In this document: piece after piece, positions 56,101-64,000 of the stretch | Numbering within the stretch: position 1 is the stretch's first letter | Layout: each line of letters starts with the position of its first letter | NCBI GenBank assembly: GCA_003996215.1 | Contig: QJPP01002936.1 | Coordinates: 62,001-126,000 of the forward strand | DNA from: Jaltomata sinuosa | Lineage: Eukaryota > Streptophyta > Magnoliopsida > Solanales > Solanaceae | Length of the DNA: 64,000 bases | Direction: 5' to 3' | The notes under the pieces: generated by a model | Told to the model about the DNA's origin: nothing | Seen by the model: the letters and a program-made list of their open reading frames with translations, nothing else | Database searches by the model: none | Translations under genes and position numbers: made by a program

Positions 56101-58754
56101 TGTGAGACCCCATAAATTTTTTTGTATAATATACATAGTATGATGTGAGTGTATGAGGTGTATATGATTTGGTGTGGATGTCAGGAGAATAAGATTGCAA
56201 ATGGGTAGTGATATCAAAGAATTAAACTAAGGTTTTAGGTCAAGGAGAGCCCTTAGACAAAAGTTTGAGTTAAAGAAATGCCTCGTGTACCACCTTGCTC
56301 GTTTGGAAAGTTTAAACCAAATTGTAGCTTTGGGATGAGACTAAGAGTATATGATATGCTAAGAAGGATGTGTTATGAGGTATTATAATCATTCAATATC
56401 GTATGTTAAGTTTTGAAGTCAAGCAAGTTGCGAAATAAAAGTCGGCAAAAGTTACCATAAGTTTCTTTAATAAATTTTCTGAACTTTGGGTCAAATGTCT
56501 TGGAGCCTTTCTCCCAATATATGAAGATTTAGAGGGCCTACGACCTACCAAATCGAATTTCTATGAGACTAGTTTCCAACGCATAAAACCTCAAATCCAA
56601 ATGACCTTGGAGTAAAGAGTTATGACTATTTTACCGCGGACTGTCTCTGCTGAAACCGGGTCGCAAACCAGGTCGCGAACTGGGTCAGGTCAAGATTAGG
56701 ATATATATGCCTATTTACGTTTTAAGTCATAAAAACATTCAAAAAATAGTTCTGAAATAGGGAGAAACATAGGAGAGGGTTACAAGGCAGTTCTTGAGTG
56801 ATCAAGGTGCGTTTTGGGTGATTTCTATCGCTAAAGTTTGCCCCCATGCCTAGAATGCGTGGCAACCATTTTCCCCTTCGATAAGCCACGTTTGGAGTTG
56901 TTTTCAGCAGATAGGACTTGGTATTTCTTGGTGGTTCTTCAAGATTTACACTTGATTTGCTAAGGTAACCATCTCGGGGCTCATTTATGATCATTTTTAC
57001 GAAGTTCTATGGACATTTTGTCAAGTTATGATCCTATCGCAAATCGGCCAATTTAAGCTTAATTATGAACTGTTTACAGGTGTGTATAAGCTACATATAT
57101 ATAGTCTTTGCAAAGCTTAGGGTCACAAGAAATAACTTTTGTGAAGGAACTATGGGCATTTGGACGTTCGTTGGAAAGGTATGTTAAGGCTAAGCGTTGT
57201 CCTTCCTTTGAGCACGAACCTTAGAAAATTCCTAAATCGTCAAATGTGATATTTTACTATTATACTGCTAGAAAGACCTTCTGTGAATGGCATTGGGATC
57301 GCAGCTAATGTATTTTTATGGTATTGTTATGATGATATTTCGCTTGTTCGGTTATATAGGATATTCGATATCTATATGTCATTTTGTCGGTTTCCTTAAC
57401 TATATGTCTATATGTAGGAGTTCTTGTTCTTCTTTAGGTGTTGTGATTTAAAATTATTGCAAAGGAACATTAAGAATTCGCAACCAGCCCTCCTTCCTCG
57501 CTAAAATGATTTTCGGAAAACTTTAAAATAATGCATCAATTTTAAAAACTCTCAAATGTTACTCGTATATTTAAACTATTAAAGGACTCGATTTTTTAAA
57601 TACCTTCTTACAAACTATTAGGGAAACATATATAGAAACTAAGTGAAGCACCTTAAGCTCTTTATAAACATCCTCAAGTTTAATTTACCTTTCTAAAGTC
57701 GAGTTAAGTGTTCAAATTTATTCTAATAGTATATGAGGTTCTCTGAGGCACTTACATGTTATACAAAAGTAATTATGAGATTATGAGAATACGAGTACCA
57801 GCAGGCCAAGATTGGCAACATAATTATGATGACATACGTGCATTATGCATCCATGACATGACATGCTATGCATTCAACTCTCGAGCTATAATTGGAAGGT
57901 ATGGGGCCTATTGCCTATATTTATACGTATGATACACATCTCTACGATTTGGCAGATATGATCCCCGTTAGCTACCGAAAGACACTACCATTGCTAGCAC
58001 TTGGTTGTGTACGACATGCATTTGCATTTATATATATGTATTCACGACATACAATTACGCGAGCATACCATGCATATTTGATTTCTATAAGGTTAAATGT
58101 CAGCCATGGAGGCTATCAGAGTTTCAGTTTCAGGTGGTATCTCTATTACTTTTTTTACAGCAACTATTTATGATTCTACTCTCTACCTTACATAACATTT
58201 TTATTCGTATTGATATCCCATTGCCTGGGGACGCTGCATTTTGTTTCATGCGTGCAGGTCCAGGTAGGGATTCTGATTGACCCCTCCACTAGGATTTGGG
58301 GTTCAACTGTGAGTTGGTAAGCTCCACCTCTTCCTGGGGCTATCAGAGGGTGTTTACTTTTGTTGTACAGTTTGGGAATAGTTGGGGTCTTGTCCCGACC
58401 GGTGCTTATGACACTCTTAGAGGCTATTGTGGATATGGTATTCTAGGTTTCTTTTTGTAGCTTCCAGTCTCTAGTCCCATAGGTTGGGCATGTATGTATA
58501 TGTATGTATGTGGGTCTTCGGTTGCGACCTCATCGGCCAGCCATCACTTTATTATTTTTGGCTTGTCTACCTTTGTCTATATAACTTGTTGTCATTCAGG
58601 TTATGACCTTAACAGTCAAGGCTTGGTATTTCAGATGTTATGTTGCCTGACTTATTGGGACCCACAACTTAGTTAGCTAGTATGTTTTAGTGGCTGACTC
58701 GGTCGAGTAAGGTATCGAGTGTCAGTCGCGCCTCCCCTAATTTGGGGTGTGACA
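56101..58754 (+). repeat. 3' LTR of element F
   Basis: TGTGAGACCCC...GGGGTGTGACA, 2654 bp, with an 11-bp imperfect terminal inverted repeat. A short word cluster CCGGGTCGCAAACCAGGTCG / CGAACTGGGTC lies at 56640-56690. GTATGTATATGTATGTATGTG microsatellite at about 58492. No coding content. Confidence 0.75.
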
Positions 58755-61047
58755 TAAATATTTAAGACTAGATAAAATGGGTAAAGGTTCAAGTAACGTC
58801 TTAAGAAGGATTTTAAAGCACTTAAGAACGTCCATAAGATATACGGTTGACCGAATACAATTTTGACTAATTTAATAAAATGGCTAATTTTGCAAATAGT
58901 TTATTTTAGGAAAATATAAAGAAAATATTTGAATATATTTAGTAATAACCTGATTTTTCATATAAATAGATAAATTATATTAACTAGATTAAATAAAAAA
59001 TTACTTAAAGGGGGATTATTATTTTAAAAAAAGGATTTTAACAACTTTTTATCTTTTTCGAGTTGTGAGAAATATAGAGTCATACATTTATTTTAATGAA
59101 GGGTTATTTAAGAAAAAATGATTGTTGGAAAATACACGTTAATGAAAAATTCCTTAAAACGTCCTTTTTTGAATTAAAGGTTTTCAATAGATTTGTTTTC
59201 ATTAACAAATGCAAGTATTGAAGTTGACAGAAAACAAAGACATAACTAAAATAAGGAAGTTCATTTTAGCTAATTTAAGATAATTGACCATTAAAGAAGC
59301 CTTTAAAATTATTGAAAAATTTGATTAAATCCTGGAAAGCATTTTTACGATATTCAAGAATTCTTTTGGTCCTAAATTAGGACATAAATAGGGAAAAGAA
59401 TGCATTCTTTATTTTGAAAAGTCCATCTTTTTGGCAAGTAACATAAAGTCCAACTTCGTTTATTCTTAAACAAGATGAATTATGCTATTAAATTCGGACA
59501 AGCAAATAATGGAAAGAAAATAAAGATAAAACTAAAATAACCACACTTTTAAGGGATCTATGTAGATCTAATAAAAATTAAATGTTAGTTAATTACAAAC
59601 AAAGTAATCATGGATAAATTACAAATAAAATAAGAGAAGAGTTGAGATTTGAGACCCTTTTAGCCCATTACAAAAGTTGTCCAGATTTGGACTTTGAAGT
59701 TATGGACTTTGGTCCATTTTTTTTGCCCGTGAATACCAGTTGTATACCAATAATATTTTCCTTCATGTTTTCCTGTATATCTTTTGTATACAAATTTATA
59801 TTGCATCTTTTCCCTGTATCTCTTTTGTATACATCAACATATTGTTGTATACCAGCTTGTGTCTCAGCTTCCCAGATTTGTATACCACTGTGTATCAGTC
59901 CCTTATGGACTTGACTCGAGAGGTTGGACTTGGCCTATCAGAAATGCTGATAGTCCAAGTGGACTCGATCTGGTGTTCATGCATAAAAATAAAAAGGATA
60001 AGGATTAGCAAGACATTTAGTATCTTCATCAACATGCATAGAAATTAACCAAAATGGATTATTTTAACCTAATCTGAATAACAACAAGCTATCAAACATT
60101 CATACTTGTGGATAATGGAAACATAATTCAATAAATCATGCCTAACAGTTGTGTAGGGAAGTCACTTGGGGGAGAAAGGCTATGGAAAAGGACTTATTTT
60201 CTTGTATTCCTACATCTAGCCTTGAATCAACTCCATTTAGAGCTGTCAAGACTAATCTTATTGAAACAGGATGTTCAAAGTAGAAGAATCATCGAATGTT
60301 GTATTAAAGTTGCATCTTCAAGAATCCTAGACTTACTATTTGATCACAAAGCAAATCCACACAAAAATTTTAGGCGGGAATAATGTGGGAAAACACAATT
60401 TTGACCATCTTTATGCTAAAAGAAACCATATGCAGGGGAGGTGAGTCAACCATATTAACATAAAACAAAAAAAATGGTTTTTAGTTATACTAGCTACATG
60501 TCCTAGACAAGACTAAATCAAACTCATATTTTCTTTCTCATGCACCAAAGTAGGGACCTTTAAACTTGCCCAATACGAATACTCAACAGACTGAAAACCA
60601 AATTTATGAAAGAAATACGATACGAGAATCTTGGGTCTGGGAGCACCTAGAGGAAACTGAACTGATTTGTTCAATGTCTTTTCTCAATCAGACTCAATTC
60701 TCCTTCTATTAAGAACCCATCAACAAAACTCAAATAAGTAAAATGAAACATATAGGAACACCTCAAAGAATGCTTATCACATATTCCTATACCTCAGCCC
60801 GTATAATAACCTTTTTATCATATCTAATAGAATTAAAATATTTCTTAGGAAGTTGATAGAGAAAACCATTCACAACTGGGCCTTAAGGCTTCAGTAGCAT
60901 TAGGGACAATACACATCAGTCAAGAGAAAATATGCCTAATGAAGATGAGCTATGGAGACCCTTCCTTATTCTTTAACCTTTTTTTCAAGAGTCTTTCTTT
61001 GATGAACCAAGGTGACAGTTGAAGATGTGCAAGGCAAACAACGCTTA
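58755..61047. other. Non-coding stretch between F's LTR and the second giant LTR
   Basis: Starts with the AAAATGGGTAAAGGTTCAAG module also found at 43295-43345. AT-rich, no supported gene; the longest frames (about 60138-60383) have no recognisable similarity. A cluster of TTGTATACCA / TTTTGTATACA words lies at 59729-59905. The last 650 bp (60400-61047) hold nothing I recognise. Confidence 0.5.
59729..59905. repeat. Word cluster: TTGTATACCA / TTTTGTATACAAA
   Basis: At least six copies of GTATAC-centred words, including TTGTATACCAATAA, TTTTGTATACAAATTT, TTTTGTATACATCA, TTGTATACCAGC and TTGTATACCACTG, interleaved with CCTGTATMTCTTTTG. The core GTATAC is palindromic. Confidence 0.7.
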
Positions 61048-63516
61048 TAGGCCCAGTAGGCACTATTCATGGAAGGACACACCGATAATACCTCAACTCC
61101 ACCGTATACCCCTCCTTCGGCATACGCAGCATGCTGCCCCTGGTCCGGATCGGCACAGTCCATGGAGGCTCGTAGACCTCATTCTAAAATTGTGAAATCT
61201 CAAAGTGTAACTGCTGGAGTGTATCCAGGTATAAACCAGTGATTGGAATCTTAAAATAACTGATTAAAGTGTATTCGGGTCTAAACAAATGATTGAAATC
61301 TCGAAATAACTGCCCTAAGTGTATCCGAGTCTAAACGTGTGATCAAAATCTCAAAATAACTGCTTGGAGTGTATCCAGGTCTAAACTAGTGATTGGAATC
61401 TTGAAATAATTGCCTGGAGTGTATCCAGGTCTAAATTAATGAATCAAGTCTCAAAAACCCCAATAAGGGTGCCCAGGCATAATTGAGTCTAAATCTAAAG
61501 TAAAACAAGTCTAGTGCTTGGGTCGATCGAGTCTAGTATCATCTCGAATGAGTAGTAAAACATATCTAGCACTACGAATTAGCCGAGTCTAGTATAAGTG
61601 TTAAAATTGATGACAAAATCATCATTTTAACTCTTTTACGCCAAGAAAATCCATAAAATCAGTTCCAACTCACTTTTATAATCATTTATACTAAAAAGGG
61701 GCCTCGGGCAATGCAGAGTTTAGAAAACCAGTTTTAGTGGGCCCGCAACAAAAGTAGTAGTAAAATAATGCAGAAAATCCTTTGCATGAATGATATAATC
61801 GCAAACAAACAATAGCCCAACGACTCACAATCAACCTATTGGCCCTGCACAGGTACAATCAGCTCTACAACATAGATATCCAGACTAAAACAAACACTCG
61901 ATGCCCAGTACTCGCGGACATTCCCAAATATCCACCATCTATGGTCCAGAGGCATATACAAAGGTCACACGGTGCCACAAGGGTAATATTACAAAGCTAG
62001 ATCAAATACAACCAGCGTAAGAAATAATATGGACAGAAGAGACAGACAAGGTCTGGGGTGCCAACCTAAAATACCCAACCCAAGGATATTAATTAATGCA
62101 ATTATATCCTATATACGCAAAGTTTAAGGTAAAGAAGACTGTAACCTACCTGCAGTTCGATGACTAGCTGTTGAAATAGCGTCGTCCAACCTCAAACTGC
62201 TTTGAGAAGCCCCAAATCACGAACAAACTATCAAAACAATAAACTGCTCGTAAAGACGAGCCAACGGTATCCATATTGCTAAAAGTATAGCCATGTCAAA
62301 ATTTTATTCACAAGTAGGCCGGTAGGCCCCGCAACCCAAAGCCAGAAATGAAGAATACCACGATGTTCCAAATATTCCTGGGAGGACATGCTTAAAAAAT
62401 GAGCGGAAATGGCCAGCAGAAGGGCTCAAAACAGCCCATAAGCTCAAGACTAAAAGAGGGAAACAAAGATGAAATTACGAAAATTAAAGAGGGAACTTAC
62501 CGAGTTAGAAGCCAACAAACGAGCACAGACCAAAAATATATACACCTCCAAGCTTTAGGAATGATAAGGGTGATTAATGGAGGTTTGGGTTTAATATCTA
62601 TGGAGAAAATTATTTTTGGGAAGTAGGAAATTGGGTTGGCCAACTATTTAAGCTGGTACTGCCCAGACACAGGGGCGGCCAGGCGGAGTGTTGGTGCACT
62701 GGTGCACCAGTGGAAAAATGCTACCTGGCGCCGAGGCGGGAAGGCAAGTGCAGGCATTCTGCCATGCCAAGGTGGTCGAGTACGCAGGTGCGTCCAAGGT
62801 GCACATCATTATGCCACACCAACAACCAGCTGCAGGCAGCAGCCAAGCTAAGGTAAATTTTCAATGGATGGGCCCACGGGAATTCATCTCAGGTTCCGCA
62901 AACATAAGTGAACCAAGCTATTCAACTAGAAGATACATTCCAGACTCAACAAAATTGATGAAAATTGTAATGGAGGTCGATTTAATGAAAAGTAGGCCCT
63001 GTGCCAAAAATCAACCTTTAGGCCAACTAAAACCAAAATAGAACCTAAGGCCAAGATCGAGTCTGGAAGCCTCGAGACCCGAACCAATGATCCTTATAGC
63101 CCAAAAGCGACATTTCAGAGCTAACAGCACTGACAAAATTTCCATCCGAGGGTGTTTTCTCCAAATGTTGACCAAAGTCAACCTTCTAAGCCTAACTGGC
63201 CTAAAATATAGAACGAGGGAGAATTCCAAACCAAAATCTCTTGGATCCCGACCAAAGGTCTACCCAGACCAAAGTCCACACTTTGGAGCTAACGAAACAG
63301 TCAAAAATCAATTTCGAGTACCATTGGTAAGAATATTGACTGAAGTCAACAATTTCCTAAGGCTCTAAAATAGGGAAACAGCCATAAAGACCAAACGAAC
63401 AGCCCGAGCACCAAACTACCAGTCTTAGCAAGCCATAAATGATTTGGGGATGCTACAGGAAAGCTCTAACAGTACAAAGAAGGCAAAATATGTAAATGAC
63501 TAGAAGGGTCATTACA
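61048..63516 (-). repeat. Second copy of the giant LTR (3' LTR of element G), outer part
   Basis: Homologous to S1 from GGCCCAGTAGG (61051) to GGGTCATTACA (63516) and in the same orientation. On the right it is joined to a pol C-terminus, so it is the 3' LTR of a - strand element whose body lies outside the window. The inner 1 kb present in S1 (12530-13600) is missing left of 61048. Word cluster at 62640-62860 (GGTGCACTGGTGCACCAG and GGCGCC words). Confidence 0.7.
61205..61470 (-). repeat. Five tandem copies of a ~50-bp unit in the G LTR
   Basis: GTGTATCCAGGTCTAAAC-type units start at 61219, 61269, 61320, 61370 and 61419. S1 has only one or two recognisable units at the matching place (around 13832-13900), so the array expanded in this copy. 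Confidence 0.8.
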
Positions 63517-64000
63517 TTATCCACTACTAAAAAGGACTTTCATCTACGAAATTCAAGAAAAGGAAACACCAGAGACTCAACAACTGTGGATACCAAGCCC
63601 TCACCACTCTCTTGGTCTCCTGGGTAGCCTCCCCAATCGGACGGTACCCAACGGAGCTAAACCAAAGAAAAGTTACCAAACCTTAACCCCTTACTTACCA
63701 AGATAGACTCTAACCTTTGACTCTAAAACTCCAAAGGTCTATCAACTGAATTGAACCTCAAGAACTCCACTGGAATGCACCGATACATTATCAAAACCAA
63801 GAGGACCAAGGCGATCAACACACGAAACTCGAAACCTCAATACCACAACCAGGTCAACCCAGAAAACCACTAACCAAACCTCTACTCATGAATTCATTGA
63901 CCCGCAAAACCTTTCTACCTAACCTGAAACCTTTGCACCATAACCATGATGCTTCACGCAAGTCAAACACTCGAGCCATACTTGAAACATCAACTAGCCC
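63517..64000 (-). pseudogene. Polyprotein C-terminus of element G
   Basis: Close to the LTR, the - strand reads YRPIGEATQETKRVVRAWYP then QLLSL, the end of a gypsy polyprotein of the type that finishes ..PIGEATWE..., ending in a short hydrophobic tail and stop before the LTR. The remaining 350 bp to the window edge should hold the rest of the integrase C-terminal domain, but I cannot confirm it. Several frames are interrupted by stops. Confidence 0.5.

Larger units (their letters stand above)
51064..58754 (+). mobile_element. Gypsy element F (plus), 5'-truncated, with 3' LTR
   Basis: gag (51064-52440), protease, RT, RNase H, integrase (to about 55850) and 3' LTR (56101-58754). The purine-rich run GGGAGGGAGAA (56090-56100) directly before the LTR is the polypurine tract. 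There is no 5' LTR: the left edge meets E's gag in inverted orientation. The coding phase changes many times and stops are frequent. Confidence 0.75.

Noticed and set aside
57892..58280. Tyr/Ile/Phe-rich small ORFs in F's LTR
   Set aside because: They lie inside a non-coding LTR, overlap in two frames and reflect TA-rich simple sequence.
58486..58510. GTAT microsatellite as a notable repeat
   Set aside because: It is a short simple repeat within an LTR, of no further significance.
60138..60383. 81-codon ORF as a possible gene
   Set aside because: No recognisable motif, no homologue in the window, in AT-rich repeat DNA; chance is the simplest explanation.
12530..63516. S1 and the LTR at 61048 as the two LTRs of one giant element
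   Set aside because: S1 has its own target duplication and A's integrase continues on both sides of it. The 61048 copy is joined to a separate pol end.

Overview
The window is plant nuclear DNA made almost entirely of nested, broken LTR retrotransposons. I recognise no intact host gene, rRNA, tRNA gene or CRISPR array. Many LTRs open with TGTCATGACCC, TGTAACACCCC or TGATGAGTC. Primer sites match initiator tRNA-Met or tRNA-Asp. The Ty3/gypsy polyproteins and the plant-transposon domain ORFs resemble, from memory, families common in Solanaceae (tomato, pepper, potato, tobacco relatives). That assignment is inference. The setting looks like pericentromeric heterochromatin: stops, frameshifts and C-to-T / G-to-A decay are everywhere.

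Left part (1-12.5 kb). A fragment of a pol-less gag-protease element (1-2098, +) abuts element M (2.1-11.76 kb, -). M is an Athila-like non-autonomous element: 5' LTR 10299-11757, tRNA-Asp primer site, decayed gag, protease, a long non-coding spacer, then a plant-transposon domain ORF. A 2.4-kb solo LTR (6165-8598) splits it. M itself sits in the 3' LTR of gypsy element A.

Centre (11.8-40.1 kb). This is a four-level nest that can be read from target-site duplications (TSDs). Gypsy element A (-) is interrupted by a giant solo LTR S1 (12530-32528, TSD TTACT/TTATT). S1 is interrupted by P (15501-32100, TSD TCCCC), a complete sister of M on the + strand. P's gag is interrupted by TR (17926-23407, TSD GGTTG), a complete 5.5-kb element on the - strand. 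Further right, A also carries a fragment of an autonomous element B, which is split by a second Athila-like element, L3. A has lost its reverse transcriptase and is a gag-RNase H deletion fusion.

Right part (40.1-64 kb). LTR pieces D and C and a TATA-bearing LTR-like segment precede two gypsy elements fused head-to-head through their gag regions: E (44585-51063, -) and F (51064-58754, +). Both have mutated catalytic residues. A non-coding stretch follows, then a second copy of the giant LTR (61048-63516) with the pol C-terminus of its element G running off the right edge.

Notable structure beyond the annotation: (i) LTRs of several unrelated families carry, usually about 180-600 bp in from the LTR start, a cluster of short palindromic words whose sequence differs by family; (ii) the TR family replaces pol with a repeated domain that appears to descend from integrase; (iii) LTR tips of the M/P/L3 family carry a conserved hairpin; (iv) the E/F junction is head-to-head and lacks both 5' LTRs.
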